NCBI GenBank assembly: GCA_012184525.1 | Contig: WOFQ01000083.1 | Location: forward strand, 1-64,000 | Source: Xenoacremonium recifei | Taxonomy: Eukaryota > Ascomycota > Sordariomycetes > Hypocreales > Nectriaceae | Direction of reading: 5' to 3' | Length of the DNA: 64,000 nucleotides | In this document: positions 11,476-20,837 of the stretch, in pieces | Numbering within the stretch: position 1 is the first letter of the stretch | Layout: each line of letters starts with the position of its first letter | Made by a program: the position numbers and the translations under genes | Notes under the pieces: model-generated | What the model saw: only the letters and a program-made list of their open reading frames with translations | Told to the model about the DNA's origin: nothing | Database searches by the model: none

Positions 11476-11565
11476 GACGAGCTGCTATTCACAGTCCAGA
11501 GCTCTTTCGCCGTGATCTTTTTTCTTCCGAGGTCGACCTGACCTAGGCAATAATAATACTCGAAA

Positions 11566-13305
11566 ATGTCTTTCATGCTAAGAGTCAAGGATGACTCCGC
11601 CTATCCAGCACCGGAGGCCGTTTACAACTGGCGAGTGTACTCTCTTGCCATCTCAGCAGCCATGGGCTCTGCAATGTTCGGCTATGACTCGGCCTTTATT
11701 GGCGGTGCACTGAAACTCCCGGCTTTCGAAAGTCGCTTCGGGCTCGACAAGGCGTCTGGCGATGCCTTGGCTGCGTTAAGCGCCAACATCGTCAGTACCT
11801 TCCAAGCTGGCTGCTTTTTTGGCGCCATATTCATCTCTTACTTTGCTGAGCATGTTGGTCGCCGGATTTCTCTGATGGTGTGCGGTGCCATCTTTGATAT
11901 CGGTGTCGTCCTCCAACTGGCCTCATCTGGACATCTCGGCCTGATTTATGCTGGCCGTGCTCTTACCGGCATGTCTCGATTCTTAGGATCACGTTTTATT
12001 GTCCATATGCTTATGCTAATTTCGCTCTTACAGGTCTGGCCGTTGGTGCATCTTCCCTTGTCGTACCGCAGTACATTTCTGAATGGTCCCCTCCGGCCAT
12101 CCGTGGTCGTCTTGTGGGCATCTTCGAGATGGTGCTACAAGTCTCGCAGATCGTTGGCTTCTGGGTCAACTACGGCGTAAATGAACACATCTCCGGCACT
12201 TCAGAGGCACAGTGGCAGATTCCGTTTTCCCTGCAGCTGGTACCTGGATTCATGCTAGTTGTGCTCATGCTGGTACAGCCCGAATCGCCTCGATGGCTCA
12301 TCAAAGCTCATAAGACCGACACCGCTACCAGTAACCTGTCACGCATCCGCAATTTGCCCATTGACCACCCCTACATCAATTGGGAGATTGATACCATCCA
12401 AGAACAACTTACGCGTGAGGCCGATATGGGCGCTGACAGATCCATCCTTGGACAGCTTCAGGAGGCTTTTACATCAGGAAACCGAAGCCGCTTGCTTCTG
12501 GGTATGGGCCTCATGATGCTGCAGAATCTCTCCGGTATCAATGCTCTCAACTATTACTCGCCCACAATTTTCGAATCTATCGGCTTTACTGGTACTAGTG
12601 TCAGTCTTTTAGCTACTGGAGTTTTTGGAATCGTTAAGTGCTCAGTGACGATACTCTTCATGATGTTTGGAGTCGATCGTTTAGGTCGCCGCAAGCCAAT
12701 GCTCCTCGGCTCGGCTGGTGCTATGGTCGCTATGTTCTATCTGGCTGGCTATACTAAGTTATCCCATTCGTTCAACGATACTGCATCAAGAGACGCCGGG
12801 GCCTATATCGCTATCGTTATGGTCTACCTATTTTCCGTTTTCTACGCATTCTCATGGAACGGTATTCCCTGGATCTTTTGGTAAGTAATACTCGCTTCCT
12901 ATCTCATTACATCTCATATAACGGAATGCTGATGCAAACGGCAGTGCGGAGGTATTCCCCTTGGCAATTCGGTCTGTTTGTTTGGTCTTCACAACTTGCG
13001 TGCAATGGCTCGGACAATTCATCGTCGTCTACTCAACTCCCTACATGATGACGAACATTAAATACGGTACATTTCTTTTCTTTGGCTGCTCCATTGTGGT
13101 GGGCATCGTCGTCGTCTATTTCTTCATGCCTGAAACAAAGGGCTTCTCGCTCGAGGAGATGGATATACTCTTCAGCGTTTCGGGCAGCGCAAGCAAGAAG
13201 CGCAAACTCACTAAGGCCGTTGTTGAGGAACAGCGCAATGCGGAACAGGTGGCTGATATGGAAAAGAGGCACGTTCGTCATGTAGAGACCGTGTCAAACG
13301 TCTAA
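11566..13305 (+). CDS. MFS permease, quinate/sugar transporter family
   Basis: Three exons (11566..11968, 12034..12880, 12945..13305) encode 536 residues with 12 predicted membrane segments. Sugar-transporter signatures are clear: GYDSAFIGG near the N-terminus, GRALTGLAVGA, PESPRWL, GINALNYYSPTIFESIG and a PETKGFSLEEMD C-terminal motif. The GYDSAFIG start resembles fungal quinate permeases. The first intron uses a GC donor (G|GCATGT at 11969) and ends in TTACAG at 12033; only this splice yields the conserved TGLAVGA sequence. The gene follows the dehydrogenase and precedes the ring-cleavage genes, so the likely cargo is quinate or a related hydroxy-acid (inference). A second permease, closer to QutD, lies at 39.1-40.9 kb. 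Confidence 0.88.
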
Positions 13306-13521
13306 AAACCCTTGAAGTTTCAGCCCTGGAGATACCAACACATTGCTCGCATCTGCGGAGATTGAAAGTGTCAGCTGTTATTGCTAAGAGCAAGGGCCTT
13401 TTGGCGACTTTGTGAACTATGTCCCCGAGGTTAACTAGGGGCGCATCAAGAACGATCACGAATACTACAAGACCGCCGGGACTCTTATAATGAAATACCT
13501 GTCGTTTAACCATTGATTATT

Positions 13522-14608
13522 CTATGAACTCCTCTCTACAAGCAGGCCATTGATAACTGTAAGGTTGCTTCCATCCTTTTTCACTTGCTTCCACGCTTCA
13601 GATTCTCGCATATTGTCCGATTCCTCCTCCGTGATTAACACAAAGTCGTGCTTAAGGAGTTTGGAGTCGGCAGGGACGCCGTGTTGCTCTGCCAGTCCTT
13701 CAAATTCACCTACTGAACATAGGTCCACAATCAGAGATTCTTTGACGCCGAAGACGGCATCGGAGGATTCGTATGGATCGCCGCGGAGGTAGAGGGCGCT
13801 ATAAACAGGTGTGAGTCAACCAATCGCATATATCTTTCGGCAAGAAATGAATAGGCCTCAACTCAGGGAGCCCAGAAACTTACGTGATAAGTTTATCATA
13901 GCCGTCTTTCTTAAACATAAAGTGCATGTGGCTCGGCCTGTACGGATGGCGTTTTAGCCTACCCAGCAGCTTACCGACGGGCCCGTCGTGAGGGATCGGA
14001 TATGGAACAGGGACGATCGCCTTGAAGATGAACATGCCGTTCTCATCGCTTGTCAGAATGGCGCGGCCGTCGGGCGAGTTACGGCCTTCGTATTGCACAT
14101 CGTAGAAGCCTTTAGAATCGGTCTCCCACACGTCCACATCCACGCTAGGAATAGGCCGGCCCTGAGTATCTTTGATAGAGCAAACCACTAGTAAAGGTTC
14201 GCCATCCGGGTCTTGGGAGATGGTGTCGCCTGCGGCGACGTGATGCGCGTCCAGGGTATGGAACGGCCCCAGGACAGTGCCCTCGGTGGTATTAGGCGGT
14301 TTTGGGTGGTCGATATTGTCAACGATGAGTGACAAACCCAGGATGTCAGACAGCAGGATGAATTCATGGCGCACATCAGTGCTGATCTTGCCGACTTCGA
14401 CAAGGAACTTGATGGATGCTTCCCACTCAGCAACGCTAAGGCGTGTCTCACGGGCGAAGTCGTGAATGTGATGGACCAGACGCTCAAAAAGAAATTTCAT
14501 ACGGGGATCGTCGCAACGGGAATTGATTATGTTGACATTCTCGGTGATATTCTCAATGGTGAGGTCCTTCATTGGGGGAAGGTCGAGATCAAGGGCGTTG
14601 GAGGGCAT
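13522..14608 (-). CDS. Intradiol ring-cleavage dioxygenase, hydroxyquinol 1,2-dioxygenase type
   Basis: Two exons, complement(join(13522..13798,13884..14608)), 333 residues. It opens 1,2-dihydroxybenzene rings between the hydroxyls using non-haem Fe(III). Residues about 20-100 form the helical N-terminal dimerisation domain (ARETRLSVAEWEASIKFL, DVRHEFILLSDILG), a pattern typical of hydroxyquinol and catechol enzymes rather than protocatechuate 3,4-dioxygenases. Fe ligands are Tyr169 (GFYDVQ), Tyr203 (PVPYPIPHDGP), His227 and His229 (RPSHMHF). It is divergently paired with a maleylacetate reductase, which strongly favours hydroxyquinol as substrate and maleylacetate as product. Catechol activity remains possible. 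Probably cytosolic. Confidence 0.88.
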
Positions 14609-15480
14609 CTTTGCGACCGTAGATCCTTTTCTGCTGTGGGAGGGGGTTTGAGAAAGTAAAAGGAGGATGTGAGCATGAGCTTATGGGTGCGATGCAAATA
14701 AATAGTTCAGGTCTTGTTTTCTCCCTTATATGCATAGACAGAAAATGGCGGATGCGTACGAGGATTGATGAGCGACGATGACTCTTTCGGGTTGAGTTTG
14801 TTTTTGAGATCATATGTTGATTGATCTTGGCTGGGGACTAGAAGAGCTCGGATTCTGCATAAGCTATGACACAGCCGAACGCCGGAATTACAAAGCCAAG
14901 CAGACCACCGGCACTCCCTGTTGCATTCTCCCTGAAGACCCCCTTAGCTCGCCTCGCTGTCCGCACTTAGGTCATTAACAAACAATTGAGCTTTGCACGT
15001 CATCCGATAAAAGTTTCTTCGTTCAATAATTCCTTCTCTGTCAACGGTGCTCATCATGCCATAGCGAGCACAGCCGCATCTCTTCTACGGAGTACGCTGT
15101 TCTCAGTCACCTGCACATGTTCCCCGCATCCCGAGACTGGGGATTCTCCACTCTATGGCTAAGCTCTTATCCGAGAGGGGGTTCAGAGGTTTAACGCCAA
15201 CACCATTACTAAACAACGGGACTCAATTGCACAGTAGTCATTGCGAGCCGCGAACGAGAGAAAAACCACTGTGTCAAGACAATCTTCCGGGAAAGCAGCA
15301 CCCGGGACTCCAGGAGACTATGAAATTAGAAGTGTCATAAAAAATAGCGGCTGTTTCTCGTAGTTGACTTCCTCGGTGTCCGTCTTCTCCGACGGCTCAC
15401 TGCTCTTTGCACTCTCCCCTTCCAAGATCAATTCCTTCGGTATTCATCTCCATATCTGATAATTTTCTGTAGAGAAAAGA
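14609..15480. promoter_or_regulatory. Shared divergent promoter of dioxygenase and maleylacetate reductase
   Basis: An 870 bp gap separates the two divergent starts, with no supported gene inside. It carries a TACGGAGTA element at 15086-15094 and AT/pyrimidine-rich leaders on both sides. The arrangement suggests co-expression of consecutive enzymes. Confidence 0.5.
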
Positions 15481-16554
15481 ATGGACAGCTTTGAGTATCA
15501 ATCAAATCCCGGGCGAGTCATCTTCGGGAGCGGTGCCATCCGCAAAACCCCGAGCGAGCTTGCCCGTCTTGGCTGCTCCAACCCGCTCATTCTCTGCACG
15601 CCTGAACAGGTCTCACAAGCTGAGCACCTGAGCGCCATCCTTGAAGGCAGGACAGCGGGTATCTTCGCACGAGCTACGATGCACACTCCGGTCGATATCA
15701 CGGAGGCCGCGCTGGTCCAAGCCCGGGCCTCATCCAGCGATGGTGTCATCTCTATTGGCGGCGGCAGCACTATCGGTTTAGCAAAAGCCATCAGCTTCCG
15801 TACAGGATTACCGCACCTAGCTATTCCAACAACATATGCCGGCAGCGAGGTGACACCGATCCTTGGGGAGACACAAGGCAGCTATAAGACAACAAAGTCC
15901 GACCCGCGCATCCTCCCCAGCACAGTGTTATATGATGTCGACTTGACTCTGACGCTCCCGCCTGGTCTTAGCGCTACAAGTGGTATCAATGCTATCGCTC
16001 ATGCCGTAGAGGCGCTCTATGCTCAGAACCGGAATCCCATCATCAACCTTATTGCACAGGAGGGCGTGCGAGCACTAGCTGAGGCTCTGCCTGCGGTCAT
16101 CAGCGACCCGACCTCTATCGATGCCCGGTCTAAAGCCCAATACGGCGCCTGGCTTTGCGGGACATGTCTTGGTAGTGTCGGCATGTCTCTACATCACAAA
16201 CTGTGTCACACGCTTGGGGGGAGCTTCAAATTGCCACATGCTGAGACACATACGATTGTGCTGCCACACGCCTTGGCTTACAACGCGCCGAAGGTACCTG
16301 AAGCTATGTCCGCTCTAGCTTTAGCTCTCCCCGATAGTGGTGGCGATGCTATCCGGGGTCTAAATATCTTACTACAGAAGTTGGGCGTAAAGCGCGACTT
16401 GAAGGCTTTTGGCATGAAGGAGGCTGATGTAGATAAGGCTGCGGAAATTGCACTAGCTAACCCATACTGGAATCCTCGGGAGGTAGTGAAAGGTCCTATT
16501 CGCGAATTAATTCGACGAGCATGGGCAGGGGAGGAAGCTCGGGCAGATTTGTAG
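15481..16554 (+). CDS. Maleylacetate reductase (iron-containing alcohol dehydrogenase superfamily)
   Basis: Single exon, 357 residues. The enzyme reduces maleylacetate to 3-oxoadipate with NAD(P)H, the last step before the 3-oxoadipate pathway. Seen: GRVIFGSGA at the start, the nucleotide loop SIGGGSTIGLAKA (91-103), PTTYAGSEVTPI, INAIAHAVEALYA (His174) and SLHHKLCHTLGG (His239/243). Maleylacetate reductases characteristically have Asn-Ala-Ile-Ala-His where iron-dependent alcohol dehydrogenases have Asp. The neighbouring divergent intradiol dioxygenase supplies the expected substrate. Confidence 0.92.
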   Translation: MDSFEYQSNPGRVIFGSGAIRKTPSELARLGCSNPLILCTPEQVSQAEHLSAILEGRTAGIFARATMHTPVDITEAALVQARASSSDGVISIGGGSTIGLAKAISFRTGLPHLAIPTTYAGSEVTPILGETQGSYKTTKSDPRILPSTVLYDVDLTLTLPPGLSATSGINAIAHAVEALYAQNRNPIINLIAQEGVRALAEALPAVISDPTSIDARSKAQYGAWLCGTCLGSVGMSLHHKLCHTLGGSFKLPHAETHTIVLPHALAYNAPKVPEAMSALALALPDSGGDAIRGLNILLQKLGVKRDLKAFGMKEADVDKAAEIALANPYWNPREVVKGPIRELIRRAWAGEEARADL

Positions 16555-16950
16555 AGGAAATCCTAGAGGTTAGTCAGGCGGCTCCTTCGGTTAATTGTAT
16601 CTTATAATTTACGTCGATGCCGTAAAATGTTCCCTGGTAACCCACAATCGTCAACGCAAAACGTTCCCCGACTACGAAGAGATTAATACGGAAAGCCATT
16701 AAATCTACGTTTACTTAAGATGCCGACTGCCTCGGAATTGGTGCTAAAAGGCCGGCAAATACAAAAGCCGACGTCGAATAACCATTCAAACCAGCATAGC
16801 CTGAAGGTCGTGCATGAAGGCACTTCAATCACTCAATCCGTTTCCCATTCCTTTCAAACAGCTCCCTACTATATTTAAACCATAGAACCAAGCTTACTTC
16901 AGAATTATAGACACCTTCCCGACCTTATTTCCGAAAAGGACCCCAGAATA
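16555..16950. other. Intergenic, promoter of second shikimate-dehydrogenase-like gene
   Basis: No gene. A TATTTAAA-like element near 16872 precedes the start at 16951. Confidence 0.5.
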
Positions 16951-17877
16951 ATGATGACTGACTTCGACCAAGAGCGCACTCTCCATCTCGTCGGTATCGG
17001 TGTTACGCATTCTATTGCCTCTGCTATGCACAACTTCATCGCTACATCACTCGACCTTCCGTGGACCTTTCACTTGACGGAATGCCCAACCCTTGGCGAC
17101 GTTGTTCAGCTTGCCCGTAAACCCACTACAGCAGGACTTGTCGTTACTATGCCCTACAAGAACAGTATCATCGCCGAACTAGACAAGCCCGACGAGCTCG
17201 TGGCTAGTATAGGAGCTTGCAACAACATCTATTATGAGCCTGGTAACCCGCGCCGGCTTTGTGGGACCAACACAGACTGGAGAGGGATAAAGGGTTGTCT
17301 CTTGGAGAAGGGTGACGAAAAACGGCGCGGGACGTCAGAGAAGCCTGTCCCAGGTCTGATTGTTGGAGCTGGAGGTGCTAGTCGCGCCGCCGTGTATGCC
17401 CTCGCCTCGCACCTGCACTGCCCAGACATCTACGTCCTGAACCGCGATGACCAGGAGGTAGAGGGCCTCATCCGCGACGCCCAGAACCTCCCTGTTGTGC
17501 CCCGCATCACTCATGTCAAGAGCCTACAGGAGGCTCAGCGCCTTGAAGACCCCTTCTACATCGTTGGCACTGTGCCAGACTTCGAACCCCAGACAGAAGA
17601 CGAGAAGATGGTCGCTCTTATCCTCAAGTCTTTCCTGGAGCGACCGCAGAAGGGTGTTTTGTTGGACATGTGCTTCAAGCCCCGAAGAACGCGGACAATC
17701 AAGCTGGCCGAGAGTCTCGGCTGGCCGTGCGTGGAGGGAACTCACGTCATCGGGTATCAGATCGAGGAACAATGGAGGCTGTGGGCCGGCGAGGAGCGAG
17801 TCAAGTCCATGGATTCTAAGGGAGCCTGGAGGGAGCTGCTCAAGGCGGCAGAAATAAACAAGGCCATCAATTTTTAG
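16951..17877 (+). CDS. Divergent shikimate/quinate dehydrogenase-like protein
   Basis: Single exon, 308 residues. AroE-fold enzyme with the nucleotide loop GAGGASRAAVYAL (139-151), catalytic Lys70 in MPYK and NTDWRG (107-112). The substrate motif is altered: THSIASAMHN, so the second carboxylate-binding serine of the usual SxS is Ala23. Downstream it shares PDFEPQ, LLDMCFKPR and EGTHVIGYQIEEQW with the paralogue at 27.5 kb (PDYPPK, ILEMCYFPK, YGTHAMIWQGIAQQ), so the two form one subfamily distinct from QutB. Known AroE-fold relatives with altered pockets, such as RifI, use quinate or aminoquinate-like substrates, so another cyclitol acid is plausible here. Substrate unknown. Confidence 0.82.
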   Translation: MMTDFDQERTLHLVGIGVTHSIASAMHNFIATSLDLPWTFHLTECPTLGDVVQLARKPTTAGLVVTMPYKNSIIAELDKPDELVASIGACNNIYYEPGNPRRLCGTNTDWRGIKGCLLEKGDEKRRGTSEKPVPGLIVGAGGASRAAVYALASHLHCPDIYVLNRDDQEVEGLIRDAQNLPVVPRITHVKSLQEAQRLEDPFYIVGTVPDFEPQTEDEKMVALILKSFLERPQKGVLLDMCFKPRRTRTIKLAESLGWPCVEGTHVIGYQIEEQWRLWAGEERVKSMDSKGAWRELLKAAEINKAINF

Positions 17878-18317
17878 GGCACCTGACCCCGTTCCTGCAA
17901 GAGTAGCTATAGAATACCTATGTTTGTTGAAAATACTTGAAGGCTTACGGCTTACGTCCCTAACGATGACGAGAATCCATGAACGGACTTGAGTGTCTAA
18001 GCCAATCTACTCCTCCTGCCAGTGCCGAGATTTGCAACGTGACCGGTTTCTTTCATCCGCGGGGTCCTCCATGTTCTAGCGGTCTTACCCCACAAACCCG
18101 GCACCGACCTTTGCCGACCGGATCAAAGTCCCTGGGGCCGTTTGGAGCTCGCCGGGCTATGAGCAAGTGAGGGTGAACTAGAAGGTTCATGATACGAGAG
18201 CTACTGCTGTCAAAGATATTGAAAACCGTGCATTTTCTTTCGTTTTCGACAAAGGAGGAAAGTAAATAAGACCCCTTTAGTACACCATTGGCTTCTGAGC
18301 GAATCATTATACCAATA
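17878..18317. other. Intergenic, promoter of SnoaL-like gene
   Basis: No gene. Contains CGG-TCT-TACCCCAC at 18080-18093, a variant of an element also found upstream of the qutC- and qutD-type genes. Confidence 0.45.
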
Positions 18318-19077
18318 ATGCCTGACCTTCATTCATTGCCCCAGGGCACTTGGCCCGCGCATGCAATCCGGAATAACGGACCAGAAAGCCTTGTTATCGA
18401 ACGGCTTAAGCTGCGAGAGCTTGCCGAAGGATGGCCATGCTATCGGTGAGTTCACTGGCCACCCCGACGATGCTGATTGAGACTGAATCCCCAATGCCCT
18501 CAGCGACGCCTGCGAGTGGGAAAATTTTGAGTCGATCTTCCATCCAGATGCGTTCGTCTATACTACCTGGTCTGGCCGCGTCGCCTACCGCGACTTCATC
18601 GCGGGTTCCAAGGCTGGAATGGACAAGGGCGCCTTCATCATGCACCGCTGTCATGGCGTTACCTCAGACATCACCCCGGATGGTACGCGTGCCGTAACCA
18701 AGATGAAGGCTACTATAACGCAGCGCTTCATCATCGATGGTTGCGAGGTCGATGCTGAGGCTGACTGTCGCTTCTGCTTTTTCTTTGAGAAGATCCAAGG
18801 CCGCTGGGGGGCACGCTTTGTTCGACACTGGTACGAGAAGGACAAGCTGATACCCACTAACCCTAACAAGGTTCCGCTGCTCAACGAGGAGAAGTTGGCC
18901 ATGTATCCGGAGGGTTACAAATTCTTGGCGTACTGTCAGGAATTGACTATGGGAGTTGAGGTGCTCAAGGATATGCCTGGTCATAGGAGGCATATTGGTA
19001 CGAAGTCGGGTGAAAAGCATGATCTCTTATATGTGCAAGCAGTGGATTGGCTTCAAGGGAAGAGTGTCGAGATATAA
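18318..19077 (+). CDS. SnoaL-like (NTF2-fold) protein
   Basis: Two exons (18318..18445 and 18504..19077) give 233 residues. After a short leader the SnoaL-like core begins with LRELAEGWPCYRDACEWENF and continues SIFHPDAFVYTTWSGRV, the usual start of fungal SnoaL-like domain proteins. Later FIIDGCEVDAEADCRFCFFF and VRHWYEKDKL fit the cone-shaped NTF2 fold. Such proteins bind small ring compounds and some are cyclases, isomerases or dehydratases; the reaction here is unknown. It is convergent with the dehydroshikimate dehydratase (107 bp between stops), inside the aromatic cluster, so it may handle a pathway intermediate (inference). Confidence 0.8.
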
Positions 19078-19183
19078 CAAATGGAGGCGAGGGATCGAGA
19101 ACAAAGTAGAGCAGCAGCCATAAACCAGCAAAACACAATTTCAATTTACGTAAGAAGTACAATTTGTAGACCTATAGTGCATC

Positions 19184-20221
19184 TTATGCGTCTATGGTCT
19201 GTAGTTTTAATCGTTCTACAAGCTTGTGCCAAGAAGTGATTCCCCTCTGCGCGTGCTCGATAGGAACCTGCTCGCCCTTTCCCTCCAACGTCCGCGAGAA
19301 AAGCTCCATAGAGACGTATCCCCTATACCCAAGTTCGTGTATGAGCGTCCTTGCGACTTCTTCTACTGGTAGGTACGCTCCCCGATCCTCCTCATATGCA
19401 AACGCGCGCGCGTTCCGGGACCAGCTCATCCGGGCTGGTTGTCCCTCCACATAGAAATCGTGCCCTTTAACGATAGGTGCCACGCGCTCGGCGTCGACGA
19501 CTTGAATGTAAAATACCTTGGACAGGTCGACTTTGGCAGCTAGCGAAGCAAGGGAGGTCTGCAGCCGGACATCGGCATCGGGTGTCTTCCCAGCCGGCGT
19601 TGTCGGGTCAGCCCAAACGCGACCGGCGATGTTAAACGTGTCGAGACACATGCCGAAGTTGGGTCTGTCGACGCGCTGTACTATATCCCAGAGATCTTCC
19701 CAAGTATTGATGAAAGCGCTCCAGCAAAGGTTCTCGTAGGCAAAGCGCACAACAGGTTCCTCGGCAAGACCCAAGTCTGCTAACTCGCGAAGATCTGCAG
19801 CGATTATGTCACGGTCACCCGTGATGGTATGTTCTTGGCCTGCAAGCACAAAATGCGCGGGTATCTGAATGATATCGGTGTGCAGCCGCTTGACTATTTT
19901 CAGCCACAGCTTCATCTTCTCGATCATGCGATTATGCTGCTCGCGGTCGACAAGACCATCGTAGAAGAGGAAAGGTTGTAAGCCAATAATGCGTAGCCCA
20001 GCCTTTTGGCAGGTTGAGTAGCAGTGGTCTGCAGCCGCGAGAACATGCACTGCATTTGGCTCGTCATTCCCTGCGATCTTCCGAGCCACGTACTCGAGGT
20101 CCTCATAAAAGATCTCGATGCCCTTGAACCCGACCTTGCCCGCTTGTTGGACCTTGTAGTCGAAATCATGGAGCCATGCCCTTCCCAGGGAGACGCTGAA
20201 TATGGCCGGTTCGAACGCCAT
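19184..20221 (-). CDS. qutC: 3-Dehydroshikimate dehydratase (QutC/qa-4 type)
   Basis: Single exon, 345 residues, no intron. Xylose-isomerase-like TIM barrel that dehydrates 3-dehydroshikimate to protocatechuate. Seen: start IFSVSLGRAWLHDFDYKVQQ, GFKGIEIFYEDLE, and the likely metal ligands Glu163 (AYENLCW), Asp194 (CLDTFNI), Gln240 (YIQVVD) and Glu306 (SMELFSR), one per barrel strand. The motifs match fungal QutC rather than the fused two-domain bacterial QuiC. It lies just downstream of the QutR-type repressor on the same strand. An element CCGGCATACCCCAC at 20405-20418, about 185 bp upstream, recurs before other cluster genes. Confidence 0.9.
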   Translation of the reverse strand: MAFEPAIFSVSLGRAWLHDFDYKVQQAGKVGFKGIEIFYEDLEYVARKIAGNDEPNAVHVLAAADHCYSTCQKAGLRIIGLQPFLFYDGLVDREQHNRMIEKMKLWLKIVKRLHTDIIQIPAHFVLAGQEHTITGDRDIIAADLRELADLGLAEEPVVRFAYENLCWSAFINTWEDLWDIVQRVDRPNFGMCLDTFNIAGRVWADPTTPAGKTPDADVRLQTSLASLAAKVDLSKVFYIQVVDAERVAPIVKGHDFYVEGQPARMSWSRNARAFAYEEDRGAYLPVEEVARTLIHELGYRGYVSMELFSRTLEGKGEQVPIEHAQRGITSWHKLVERLKLQTIDA

Positions 20222-20837
20222 GTCTGTGTTGTAGGTATGAGAATAACTGTCGAATCAAAAAGCTTACAGAGCTTAGTCTGGCAGATATATCAGCAGGTTG
20301 AGAGGATAAGCACCCCAAAAAGTGGAAGAAGTTCATAAGCTGTATCTGAGATCCCTTCTCTATGACTAGCCCCAATCATTGATGTGTGAGTGAAAAGAAC
20401 TTATCCGGCATACCCCACCACCGGAACCCCAAACTCCATGGCTTCCCCAGTGTTGACTCCGTACAACAGGCAGGGATGACATCCAGCGGGTTCTATCCGG
20501 CTATCTGTATTCCTCACAAATATTTTCCCCCATATGTTGCAAATGTATGAGGGATTTTGGGCACCGAAATACTGAAGAAGCAGGCCCTGATTAGGCCTAC
20601 AACGAATACCGGCGGTGTATTTTTAAATTCGGAAAGATGACAGCACGTTGGATAGTAAGATAAATGACTAGTATTTTGCCGTTTTTTGTGAACTCCCCAA
20701 CGCCCCATGCTCACGACTAACTGCACTAATTATAAATACAATTAAACTGATATGATCACCTATCAAGACCAACAAGATTCGTTGTCTTTCCAATTGCCAA
20801 GAACTATGGACAATCCGTCTGTGCTTCGAATAAACCG
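20222..20837. other. Intergenic between qutC- and qutR-type genes
   Basis: No gene. Holds the qutC promoter on the minus strand. Confidence 0.55.
20405..20418 (-). promoter_or_regulatory. Candidate cluster regulatory element, qutC promoter
   Basis: CCGGCATACCCCAC (minus strand GTGGGGTATGCCGG). Near copies occur at 41149-41162 (permease promoter), 18080-18093 (SnoaL promoter) and, more loosely, 42165-42174 (dehydroquinase promoter). Binding factor unknown. Confidence 0.3.
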
